From a virus, in the IMG/VR virus record IMGVR_UViG_3300046689_000478, positions 1-54,159 of that record: 54,159 nt of DNA, one strand, 5' to 3'. Shown here piece by piece: positions 9,801 through 16,558 of this stretch (position 1 is the first letter of the stretch; each line of letters opens with the position of its first letter). The translations under genes and the position numbers were made by a program. A model generated the notes under the pieces. The model was not told the DNA's origin and ran no database searches. It saw nothing but the letters and a program-made list of their open reading frames with translations.

Positions 9801-10290
9801 CAGTCCATTGGTCGATCAGGGCGGCATCAACGACTCCCCTGGTGGGATTCCTGGCAGCGGTGCAGCTAATATCTGGACTGGCAACACGAGTTGTCCAACA
9901 GCGCAGTTCCCTGGGTCTATTGTCGGGACCGTTCTATCGTCTGGCACGGTGGTTCAGGGAACTATTGCGATTGGGCAAAACCTTGCTGGTCCTGGTGTGA
10001 CGGCCAATACCACGATCACAGGAGGCTCCGGTTCAAGTTGGGCCGTATTTCCGTCACAAACCGTTCCCGTACCAGTGACAATGTATTCGTACACTTGCAC
10101 GCCGACGACTGTGTTCCCGCACCCGGAAAACACCGTCGAGACTTATGCCGCCTCGCTTGGGTTGACAGCTACATTTGATGGCTACATGAATGCCGCATCA
10201 GCCAATGCGAAGTGGAACTGGAACCCTGTATACACGGCGAACAACGGCATCAATCCCTACATTAGACACGGCTTTGGGATGACGCCATGA
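6889..10290 (+). CDS. Exported right-handed beta-helix protein (depolymerase-like)
   Basis: A 1133-aa protein starting in a TAATG overlap, with signal peptide MKWRVILASVFAILAAFAPP ending near ATAQ. Residues about 40-135 resemble a cadherin-like beta domain (FQINSSTGVVTVLNNTNLVN). Residues about 390-690 are parallel beta-helix-like, with short Asn-rich rungs (SGIFFTSGMIGILIEDVRV, NIRRNQVDH, DNNFMYAG, TNNVLLTT, SNNVTASNNVIAHYDP). Beta-helix proteins of this kind are commonly polysaccharide lyases or tailspike depolymerases. The middle of the gene (about 8160-8900) is visibly richer in A+T than its flanks, suggesting acquisition by exchange. Catalytic residues cannot be assigned. Confidence 0.6.
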   Translation: MKWRVILASVFAILAAFAPPATAQFAIFEVKSSGGGGPNTVALSNTSIVEMSANGTFLGSASIVGSFTGTPAWSLTDALGVFQINSSTGVVTVLNNTNLVNATHPTIPITISAAGTTPSTTPGNFNVSVTVAGGPGLVVGTYGSTASNGWTTIGPSNGTLACACFTNIIYVSDSLGDDNRDGSVPTFVDDNNTVQFVLSSAITPAVNDVYQATGGTQFTVSTVSGVGSYTFLQTMNRTGTPPSTGTLTRISGSGPIGPLTYTARTLGIHGPVKTLIKGAGGSGPGPYDPNASGSNNGDGTGLGSIGNWHTAGAGNGFALRNGKPDWLLLRMGDTFTNQAIEAAYNGGTDNFIKGGFSEQEPLVVSSYDEAVPATSPDLPSGARARPIVLVPGATDAYAIMQGDLHGFQGRAGISLAGTGNLGYTAIMGIDFYSSQRDPTAGAYVGSTNVSSATSGIFFTSGMIGILIEDVRVRWAKSGIANSGAPPYMSDVNIRRNQVDHCYTMPGQGFSLGIVMDNISAIGGPISPGFTMDENVIDLCGFVGAALTAGDDHSRNVYIQGTSVFGSRRGNTSTRSASEDFQFRSGGVIDNNFMYAGSSSVEVGHPEGNPTLGSNTVVTNNVLLTTDSPFGVGRGSGFNFDNSNNVTASNNVIAHYDPTVGSFGWFATTDAYNGTTQDLTITNAGSGGTAGVYGCIGGTGNFTTGGLGTTVSTYTMTIGGGSITALDFIEPRSGTYEVGDVLTPVSGYPSINTAGTTLSNVGTGGTPGSYGFTVAAPFCAYHPVTQGFGAGSGVALSNFSGSMAGSGAIATFAYSPFSSITRTLNGVTGFYEATGTLSTGLLVIDTDKFTVTGNTPSAYNGEWTIKSGGTPDGSTPTTSIVWSLNTAMDPGPVTVPGTLTDYVITGTGKNYVAGDVLTASPGGLTGLRITVGSVADLSGWQLTVATVTSAGVHNLSFTGNTIFNWPPDTIPPSPLVDQGGINDSPGGIPGSGAANIWTGNTSCPTAQFPGSIVGTVLSSGTVVQGTIAIGQNLAGPGVTANTTITGGSGSSWAVFPSQTVPVPVTMYSYTCTPTTVFPHPENTVETYAASLGLTATFDGYMNAASANAKWNWNPVYTANNGINPYIRHGFGMTP

Positions 10291-10835
10291 CCCATCGAAA
10301 TCTTGTAATAGCTTGTTTTCTGTTGCTGTCCATTGAACAGGCAAATTCCGCGACCTGGAACATCGACGGTGTGTTCGCTACCCAGACTTTCGATTCGGTA
10401 GACTGCCCCAGTGGTCCTTACGATTCTAGCTGCTTTTACCATAGCGTGTTCAACATTAATAACCCACTAACTGGTAGCTTCGATATATCCAACGGCGTGG
10501 TCACTAACTTCGATCTAAATTTCGGTGGCCTGCATTTTACCAAGGGCTCTGCTAGTGGAATTGAGAACGGAGAATTTTTCTACTATTCGATCTCACCCAC
10601 TTACACAGTATTGCAATTCGCGTTTGCGGATGGCGTTCTCTCAGATGGGCTACTTCATCTTTGGACAGATTATGATCCCTGGTTCAACTGGGACTACAAG
10701 TTCACCAACCTGACCGGCACAGCAGTCGATCCCCCAACAGTAACCCCGCTACCCCCGGCGCTCCCGCTATTTGCCTTTGGGCTTGGCGTGCTATTGTGGC
10801 GAGGCACGAGGGCTAAGGACGAGGATGCGCGATGA
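10287..10835 (+). CDS. Exported protein with VPLPA-CTERM-like sorting signal
   Basis: A 182-aa protein starting in an ATGA overlap. It has an N-terminal signal (LVIACFLLLSIEQANS), a beta-rich middle with few charged residues (ATWNIDGVFATQTFDS, GSFDISNGVVTNFDLNFGG), and a C-terminal tripartite tail from about residue 152: TPLPPALPLFAFGLGVLLW, then RGTRAKDEDAR. The motif PLPxALPLF, one transmembrane helix and a short basic tail match the VPLPA/PEP-CTERM signals that exosortases process in exopolysaccharide-producing Gram-negatives. The last two residues of the tail are not purely basic. The protein body resembles PEP-CTERM proteins of the host chromosome, so it was probably captured from a host. 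Confidence 0.7.
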   Translation: MTHRNLVIACFLLLSIEQANSATWNIDGVFATQTFDSVDCPSGPYDSSCFYHSVFNINNPLTGSFDISNGVVTNFDLNFGGLHFTKGSASGIENGEFFYYSISPTYTVLQFAFADGVLSDGLLHLWTDYDPWFNWDYKFTNLTGTAVDPPTVTPLPPALPLFAFGLGVLLWRGTRAKDEDAR

Positions 10836-10858
10836 GCTTCAGCGGCACCTACCTATTC
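10832..10858 (+). repeat. Duplicated gene-start segment, copy 1
   Basis: Nineteen of 27 bases match the start of the adaptor gene at 11518-11544; both encode MS(F/Y)SGTY. Five of the eight differences are in third codon positions. The two copies flank the homing endonuclease gene. Confidence 0.7.
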
Positions 10859-11521
10859 GCGGGGATCGTTCCTGACGGCGATTGTCTCGTCTATGCCGCC
10901 ATCAACCGGGTGACCGGTGACTTCTACCTCGGGGCCACTGAAAAAGGGCTTGCCGCTCGTCGACAGAAGCACCTAGCTAACGCCGCTCGCGGACAGGCCG
11001 GCAAGTTCTATACGGCAATCCGCAAGTATGGTGCCGATAACTTCGACTTCATCCCGCTGAGCGAGTGCCGAGACTTCTGGGACGCGCTTGACTTCGAGCG
11101 GGTCTGCATCGCCCTCATGCTGCCTCGATACAATCTCACTGCAGGAGGTGGGGGCATCAAAGGTTATCGACATACCGAGGAAGCGCGTGCGCTGATGTCG
11201 GCGACGAGGAAAGGTCGACCGGGCCCGTGGTCAAACGGCATGTCCGAAAAAATGAAAAACAGGCTGCGGGCCGCCAATGCTGCCACCATCGGGAAACCGC
11301 GAACGGAGAGGGAGGTGCAGGCGAGGCAAAAGAATGCTCGACTTGCCAACGAAGGCCGGCGCAAGCCCGTTATTTGCGTCACGGATGGGGAAATGTACGG
11401 GAGCGTCACAGAGGCTGCGGCGGCGTACGGGCTCACCAATGGTCGTGTAAGCTACCATTGCGGCGGTGATCATAAATCTCGGCGCGGGCTTCAGTTCCGT
11501 TATGCGGAGCGGCCGGAATGA
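10832..11521 (+). CDS. GIY-YIG homing endonuclease with NUMOD motifs
   Basis: The 229-aa protein has the GIY-YIG core at residues about 18-100 (LVYAAINRVTGDFYLGATEK, Arg in AARRQKH, Glu in DFERVCIALMLPRYN). A NUMOD3-type DNA-binding motif follows at about 110-130 (GYRHTEEARALMSATRKGRP), and an IENR1/NUMOD1-type module at about 175-226 (VTEAAAAYGLTNGRVSYHCG). These belong to free-standing phage homing endonucleases that nick DNA and spread into related phages. Its first eight codons (MSFSGTYL) mimic the start of the next gene (MSYSGTYN), so it appears to have inserted at that gene's start. Confidence 0.85.
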   Translation: MSFSGTYLFAGIVPDGDCLVYAAINRVTGDFYLGATEKGLAARRQKHLANAARGQAGKFYTAIRKYGADNFDFIPLSECRDFWDALDFERVCIALMLPRYNLTAGGGGIKGYRHTEEARALMSATRKGRPGPWSNGMSEKMKNRLRAANAATIGKPRTEREVQARQKNARLANEGRRKPVICVTDGEMYGSVTEAAAAYGLTNGRVSYHCGGDHKSRRGLQFRYAERPE

Positions 11522-12210
11522 GCTACAGTGGGACGTACAATTTTTCACCTTCGGTGGCGGAGTTGGTCCTGAATGCCTATGGCAGGATTGGACTTCGAGG
11601 TCCCGCCTTAGTCGCCCAACATTGGGTGGACGCAAGAACCGAGGGGAATCTGCTTCAACTTGAATGGCAAAATCGCGGCGTTCAATTATTCACAGTCGAC
11701 CTGCAGACCGTCCCCCTCGTCGCCGGTGTTGCCACCTACAGCGTCCCCGACAACACCATGATGATCCTCGACACCTACATTGAGGTCAATTCCGGGGGGC
11801 AGCCGATCGACCGCATCATCCTCGGCGTCAGCCGATCCGACTATGCGGCGTATCCCAACAAGACCATCCAGGCTCCTCCGACAACGTGGTGGTTTGACCG
11901 TCTCATCTCCCCCACCATCACGCTCTGGCCGGTCCCGGACAGCAGTCAGCCCTATGTACTGAAGTACTACCGCTATCGCCTGATTCAGGACGCCGTCCTC
12001 GCTGGGGGCATCCAGCCCGAGATGCCCGTCCGCTGGCTGGACGCATGGGCCGCGGGTCTTGCGCACCGCCTGGCCAGGCTCCATGCTCCGCCGCTCGAGC
12101 AGCTGCGCAAGGCCGACGCTGAAGAGGCTTGGCAGAACGCGGCGACACAGGATTTTGAAAACACGCCCATCCGCATCCAGCCAATGATCTCGACTTATTG
12201 GAGAAGGTAG
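11518..12210 (+). CDS. Head-tail adaptor (tail tubular A-like) protein
   Basis: A 229-aa protein starting in an ATGA overlap. It has the pattern of the adaptor family found under the portal of short-tailed phages: VAELVLNAYGRIGLRG near the start, LEWQNRGVQLFTVDLQTVPL, TYSVPDNTMMILDTYIEV, SRSDYAAYPNK, PTTWWFDRLISPTITLWPVP and VLKYYRYRLIQDAV, followed by a helical C-terminus. It would join portal to tail nozzle. A second adaptor-like protein is encoded at 15808. The family call is from pattern memory. Confidence 0.7.
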   Translation: MSYSGTYNFSPSVAELVLNAYGRIGLRGPALVAQHWVDARTEGNLLQLEWQNRGVQLFTVDLQTVPLVAGVATYSVPDNTMMILDTYIEVNSGGQPIDRIILGVSRSDYAAYPNKTIQAPPTTWWFDRLISPTITLWPVPDSSQPYVLKYYRYRLIQDAVLAGGIQPEMPVRWLDAWAAGLAHRLARLHAPPLEQLRKADAEEAWQNAATQDFENTPIRIQPMISTYWRR

Positions 12211-12214
12211 CGTC

Positions 12215-12601
12215 GTGAGCTTTCGACCCCATCCAAAGCGGGCGCGCGTCGATCCTGGGTCTCCGCGGGCCTGGGCCACATGCGACGGTTGTGGCACGAT
12301 AACAAACATTAATAAGTTGCGCTGGCGGTACGAGTGGACGGGCCCGCAACTGCAAAATCTTCGCTTTCTGCGGTGCGAATTGTGTTTCACCCAACCCAAC
12401 CCCACGCTTCGCACCATCATTCTGCCACCCGATCCTGTTCCCGTGCTCAACGCGCGGGTCGAAAACTACGGGGTGGACGAGGCGCCTGGTCTGAGGGTCA
12501 CGGCCGATCGGCACGGGCTGCGGGTCATCATGCGGGCCCCGGGGGTGCGTGGCGGGTGGCGTATCGTGAGCGGCAACGACTCACTGCAGACCAGCTTCTG
12601 A
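12215..12601 (+). CDS. Conserved phage zinc-ribbon protein
   Basis: GTG start four bases after the preceding stop. The 128-aa protein carries two CxxC pairs (TCDGCG and RCELC, about 40 residues apart) that would bind one zinc, and the segment TIILPPDPVPVLNARVENYG, which I recognise as conserved next to adaptor genes of podovirus-like phages. Its role in the virion is unknown. A GTG start with coupling to the adaptor gene is likely. Confidence 0.65.
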   Translation: MSFRPHPKRARVDPGSPRAWATCDGCGTITNINKLRWRYEWTGPQLQNLRFLRCELCFTQPNPTLRTIILPPDPVPVLNARVENYGVDEAPGLRVTADRHGLRVIMRAPGVRGGWRIVSGNDSLQTSF

Positions 12602-12610
12602 GGGCGCCAC

Positions 12611-13102
12611 ATGCCAGTCGTCCCATACCAAGCCCAATACGCGATCCCCGATCTCCCCGCGGGGACCACGGTGGTGGGCGTCGAGCAGGTTGAGGCCATC
12701 CAGAACGGCGTGTCTGTCAGGCTGACGACAGCCCAGATCGCGGCGCTGGGTGGGGGTGGGGGAGGTGGGGTGCCGACGATACGGCTTCCAGTGTTTGCCT
12801 CGACGATCAACATTCTGGCGTCGGACATTGAGGTCGGCGTGAACACCTCTGCGGGCCCCGTAACGGTCAACCTTCCAAGCGCTCTGACGTGGTCGAGCAC
12901 CAGGTCTCTCGGGTTGGACCTCACCATCCTCGATGCATCCGGACTCGCCGCGACCAACAACGTGACGTTCGTCCTCAACGGCGGGGACATTGTCCTGCAG
13001 ATGCCGACGCTGCCGCCATTGACGCAGAATTACGCCTCTCTCCGACTACGGCCGTTCGGCACCGTGTCGGTTGTCGGCTGGTACATCAGAGGGATTGGGT
13101 GA
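12611..13102 (+). CDS. Small structural protein with glycine linker
   Basis: A 163-aa protein with no signal peptide. An N-terminal 45-residue part (IPDLPAGTTVVGVEQVEAIQ) is followed by a seven-glycine linker and a beta-rich domain ending LRPFGTVSVVGWYIRGIG, typical of fibre tips or decoration proteins. Its TGA shares the A with the next ATG. No family recognised. Confidence 0.5.
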   Translation: MPVVPYQAQYAIPDLPAGTTVVGVEQVEAIQNGVSVRLTTAQIAALGGGGGGGVPTIRLPVFASTINILASDIEVGVNTSAGPVTVNLPSALTWSSTRSLGLDLTILDASGLAATNNVTFVLNGGDIVLQMPTLPPLTQNYASLRLRPFGTVSVVGWYIRGIG

Positions 13103-15507
13103 TGCTCAGGATCGGTCTTGCCATCGCGATCGCGTCCATCTCCGGGGCCGCGCATGCCCAGAGCGGCCTGGCTCCAGCCAACCGGTTTTGGGCCGGCCCA
13201 CCCTCCGGGCCGCAGGCCTTCCCCAGCTTCCGCGCTTTCGTGGGAGCTGACTTCCCGGCCACGACCATCCCGACCTCCGCGCTGGTCACCCCGTCGACCA
13301 CGGTCAATGGTGTGACCTGCACCCTCGGGCAGGCGTGCAGTATCACGGCGACCGTCGGCGGTGTCACGATTGGGACTACCACGATCTCTGCTGGGACGAA
13401 CCTGCGGGTGCTCTACGACAACGCAGGAGTTCTAGGAGAATATACGAGCGCCCAGCTCACGGCCTTTGTGAACCTTGCCACTGCTTCGCTCGCAGGTACG
13501 ATCCCAGCATGGCCCAACAACCCGACCACCTTTTTCCGTGGTGACGGGAGCTACGCGACGCTAAACTTCGCAGCTGTAGGTGGGACGATTGGGTGCGGAC
13601 AGCTTCCTGCTCTGACAGGAGACATCACGTCGTCCGCATGCGCCACGACGCTCCCGAATGTGAACACCAACATCGGAACGTGGGGCAGCTCGACCTTCAT
13701 CCCCATCATCACGGTGAACGCCAAGGGTCAGGTTACTGCAGCCTCGCAGGTTGCAGCGCCTACTTCTTCGGCTGGCTCCCTGACAGGGACCACGCTCGCG
13801 TCCAACGTCGTTACATCGTCATTGACCTCAGTTGGCACGCTTGTCGGTGGAGCGGCAAGCACTGGCTTCACCGTGCAGGCCGGCAACGTCACCTGGACAG
13901 GGACTATCCCGCACGCTCAGATTCCGATCGCCACGGCGAGCTTGCTTGGCGGTGTTATCCCGGACGGCAGCACGATCACCGTCGATGGGGCTGGGCACAT
14001 TGCGGCGCCTGGAAGTGGCGGCGGCACGGTCTCCAGCTGCGCTCAGTACAGCATCGGAGCATGGACCGGCGCTGGCACGACGACCACGATCAACTGCGTG
14101 GCGCCGGCAGCAAACGCCATCCTCGTTACCAACGGAACTAACGTCCCATCTTTGGGGACATCGCTCCCAACTGGAATGGGGATAAATGCTACCAACATGA
14201 CCTGGACCGGCACCGTCCCCGGAGCCAACATTCCGGCCGTAAACCTTGCGGCTGCAGGCAACGGTGGGGTAACCGGGGATCTTCCCATCACCCAGGTCGG
14301 CAATGGCGGAAACATCTCTGCTGCTAATTGGGCGACGAATGGTCTTCGCATCAAAATGCCAACCAGCACGCTGACCAACACTGCCGGCGGGGCGGTGGCG
14401 ACCGCATACACCGATCTGATTGCCGGCAACACCATTGCAGCCTCAAGCGCGTCCGCCTACACAAACTACATCACCACGTTCTTCAGTGCCCCGACGGCCG
14501 GAAGCAACGTGACAATTACCCACCCATGGGCTCTCGGGACCAGTGGGGATTCATGGCTCAATGGTCATGTCGTCATAGGAGGGCTTATTCCGAGCGATTG
14601 GCCAGCAGACGGCTTTTCAGTGGGAACTACACTCAATGCAGCTAGTGCAGTCGGGGTCAGCTCCAATAGTGTCCATACTGGAAGTTTTACTGACAACTTT
14701 GAAATACAGACTGCCCCCACCTCTAGCGGGACATTCACGAATTTCTGGAACATCAGAATTCAGGATATATTCCAATCCGGTGGTGCGATCACCAACCAAT
14801 ACCAATTGACAATCGACGCGCCAACCAAAGGAACGACGATCAATCAAGCGATCTATACCGCAGGTGCCGGGAGAGTCGGCATCGGAACCAGCAGCGCCTC
14901 TACACATCTCCACGTCAATGACAACACCACGCAGAACATCGCAGCTCCAGCACAGACAGAACTTTTTGTAACCCCAGCAGACGGAGCCGGGGGTGTCTTG
15001 TCCTTGATGGGGATCGGAGGCGGTTTTACCAATCCGCAATTTATCGGGGTGAAAGTTGGCGGCACGGCTGCCTCTCCCACTGCTGTCGCTGGCAGCAGCG
15101 TATTGTTCCAGATTTTTGCTGATGGCTACAACGGCTCGGGATATACTCCCGGCGGCCGAATTGATTTTGTGGCTACTGCTGCGAATTGGAGTGGGACAAA
15201 TAACGGGGGCACGGTTGACATCTATGCTGTACCTAACGGCTCCACAGGAGCAGTTCTGTCTGCTCGTTTCAATGGCTCTGGTGGCGTTGGGATCGGAGTT
15301 CTTACAGACCCTGGAAATGGAACCCTGCAACTAAAGACGCAGAACTTCTCTAGCCTAACAGGCTGTTCTGCCCTCACAGAGGGCACTCTGGCTTCTGTTA
15401 CAAACTCCAACATTAACACATGGGGGGGTATAATTGGGTCGACGACACCTGGGACTCATGTCTTAGCATACTGTGACGGGACAAATTGGACTGTTGCGGG
15501 GAAATAA
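13102..15507 (+). CDS. Exported tail-fibre-like protein
   Basis: The ATG at 13102 overlaps the previous TGA, giving 801 aa. It begins with the signal peptide MLRIGLAIAIASISGAAHAQ. The sequence is Thr/Ala/Gly/Asn-rich with fibre turns (PALTGDITSSACATTLPNVN, IITVNAKGQVTAASQ, VGIGTSSASTHLHVND); the last of these is typical of phage fibres near an intramolecular chaperone or tip. The C-terminus (ASVTNSNINTWGG ... GTNWTVAGK) is homologous to the whole C-terminal domain of the next gene. Probably a host-recognition fibre; the signal peptide is unexpected. Confidence 0.65.
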   Translation: MLRIGLAIAIASISGAAHAQSGLAPANRFWAGPPSGPQAFPSFRAFVGADFPATTIPTSALVTPSTTVNGVTCTLGQACSITATVGGVTIGTTTISAGTNLRVLYDNAGVLGEYTSAQLTAFVNLATASLAGTIPAWPNNPTTFFRGDGSYATLNFAAVGGTIGCGQLPALTGDITSSACATTLPNVNTNIGTWGSSTFIPIITVNAKGQVTAASQVAAPTSSAGSLTGTTLASNVVTSSLTSVGTLVGGAASTGFTVQAGNVTWTGTIPHAQIPIATASLLGGVIPDGSTITVDGAGHIAAPGSGGGTVSSCAQYSIGAWTGAGTTTTINCVAPAANAILVTNGTNVPSLGTSLPTGMGINATNMTWTGTVPGANIPAVNLAAAGNGGVTGDLPITQVGNGGNISAANWATNGLRIKMPTSTLTNTAGGAVATAYTDLIAGNTIAASSASAYTNYITTFFSAPTAGSNVTITHPWALGTSGDSWLNGHVVIGGLIPSDWPADGFSVGTTLNAASAVGVSSNSVHTGSFTDNFEIQTAPTSSGTFTNFWNIRIQDIFQSGGAITNQYQLTIDAPTKGTTINQAIYTAGAGRVGIGTSSASTHLHVNDNTTQNIAAPAQTELFVTPADGAGGVLSLMGIGGGFTNPQFIGVKVGGTAASPTAVAGSSVLFQIFADGYNGSGYTPGGRIDFVATAANWSGTNNGGTVDIYAVPNGSTGAVLSARFNGSGGVGIGVLTDPGNGTLQLKTQNFSSLTGCSALTEGTLASVTNSNINTWGGIIGSTTPGTHVLAYCDGTNWTVAGK

Positions 15508-15798
15508 ATGGCCGATGAAGCTGATCTCGCTGTTAAAAAGGGCCTCGTACAGACGCTGGGCCAACTCGTCGCGGCGATCCAGGCATCTTTCCCTATTTCC
15601 GGGACGATCGCCGGCACGGGGCGGCTCCTGCCAACCACGTTCGCCTCGCTCCCTGCCGCATCAGCCGCCAACCGAGGCTCGATCACGTGCGTGACCGACA
15701 GCAACACCGCGGTGTGGGGTGCAACGATCGCGGGCGGCGGGGCCAATGTTGTGCTAGGCTTTAGCAATGGCACCGTTTGGACGGTCGCCGGAAAATAG
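15508..15798 (+). CDS. Small tail protein, duplicate of a fibre C-terminal domain
   Basis: A 96-aa protein immediately after the previous TAA. The N-terminal 35 residues are helical (DEADLAVKKGLVQTLGQLVA); the rest (ITCVTDSNTAVWGATIAGGG ... NGTVWTVAGK) matches the C-terminus of the 13102 protein. It has no signal peptide. It may cap or replace the fibre tip. Its stop codon lies inside the ribosome binding site of the next gene. Confidence 0.55.
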   Translation: MADEADLAVKKGLVQTLGQLVAAIQASFPISGTIAGTGRLLPTTFASLPAASAANRGSITCVTDSNTAVWGATIAGGGANVVLGFSNGTVWTVAGK

Positions 15799-15810
15799 GA
15801 GGCGACCATC
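15797..15810 (+). promoter_or_regulatory. Strong ribosome binding site in front of an ATC start
   Basis: A perfect AGGAGG at 15797-15802 lies five bases before ATC at 15808. No ATG, GTG or TTG is at that spacing. The next in-frame ATG (15853) has no ribosome binding site. This decides the start of the following gene. Confidence 0.65.
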
Positions 15811-16557
15811 TCTCTCACGTATACCAGCTTCGTCTCCGCCCTCGCTAACCGGATGGCAATCCAGAACACGGCGAGCCCGGCGTTTCAGACCGAGCTGCCC
15901 AACATCATCGATGCGGCCGAGCAGAGGTGCTACCGCGAGCTGGACATGAAGGATGCCAGCATTGTCGACTCGTCTGCCATCCTCACCCCGAATTCGCGCA
16001 ACTTCACGCTTCCGACCACGAACGGGCGCTTTGTGACGGTCGAGCAGGTCAATATCCTCGTCCCCGTGGGGACCACTGCTGCGAACGGCAGCCGCGTTCC
16101 GCTTCTCCCGGTTTCGCTCGATAGCCTCGACCGGATGTGGCCATCGGAGGTGGCAGCAACGACACCGTCCGTTCCATCGGTCTTTGCCAATTCCGCTCCG
16201 ACTGCCGGTAACCTGACCACCAGCCAGACCATCCGGGTGGGAGCGCCTCCAGACGCGGCTTATGCGGTCGAGGTCATGGGGAGCGTGCGCCCGACCCCGC
16301 TCTCGAACGCGAACCAGACGACGCTGCTGAGCCTGTATTTGCCAGACTTATTTTTTGCTGCAGCGATGGTGGCGGCTTCAGCCTATCAGAAGAACTTCGG
16401 CGCCCAGGCCGACGATCCCAAAATGGCGGCAAGCTGGCAACAACAATACGACATCTGTAAGAACTCAGCGGTCGCTGAGGAATTCCGAAAGAAATACGCA
16501 GGCTCCGCTTGGAGCGCGGAGTCGACGTCGCCAGAAGCGCAACCGCCGAGGAACTAA
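15808..16557 (+). CDS. Second head-tail adaptor-like protein, probable AUC start
   Basis: With the ATC start the product is 249 aa beginning (I)SLTYTSFVSALANRMAIQ, which agrees with adaptor proteins that start with M-S/A-LTY.TFV..LAN. The family pattern continues with NIIDAAEQRCYRELDM, DSSAILTPNSRNFTLPTTNG and LSLYLPDLFFAAAMVAASAY, ending in helices. Using ATG 15853 would remove 15 conserved residues and lose the ribosome binding site. The ATC may be a true rare start or one base change from ATG. Lies directly before the hub gene. Confidence 0.65.
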   Translation: MSLTYTSFVSALANRMAIQNTASPAFQTELPNIIDAAEQRCYRELDMKDASIVDSSAILTPNSRNFTLPTTNGRFVTVEQVNILVPVGTTAANGSRVPLLPVSLDSLDRMWPSEVAATTPSVPSVFANSAPTAGNLTTSQTIRVGAPPDAAYAVEVMGSVRPTPLSNANQTTLLSLYLPDLFFAAAMVAASAYQKNFGAQADDPKMAASWQQQYDICKNSAVAEEFRKKYAGSAWSAESTSPEAQPPRN

Positions 16558-16558
16558 A

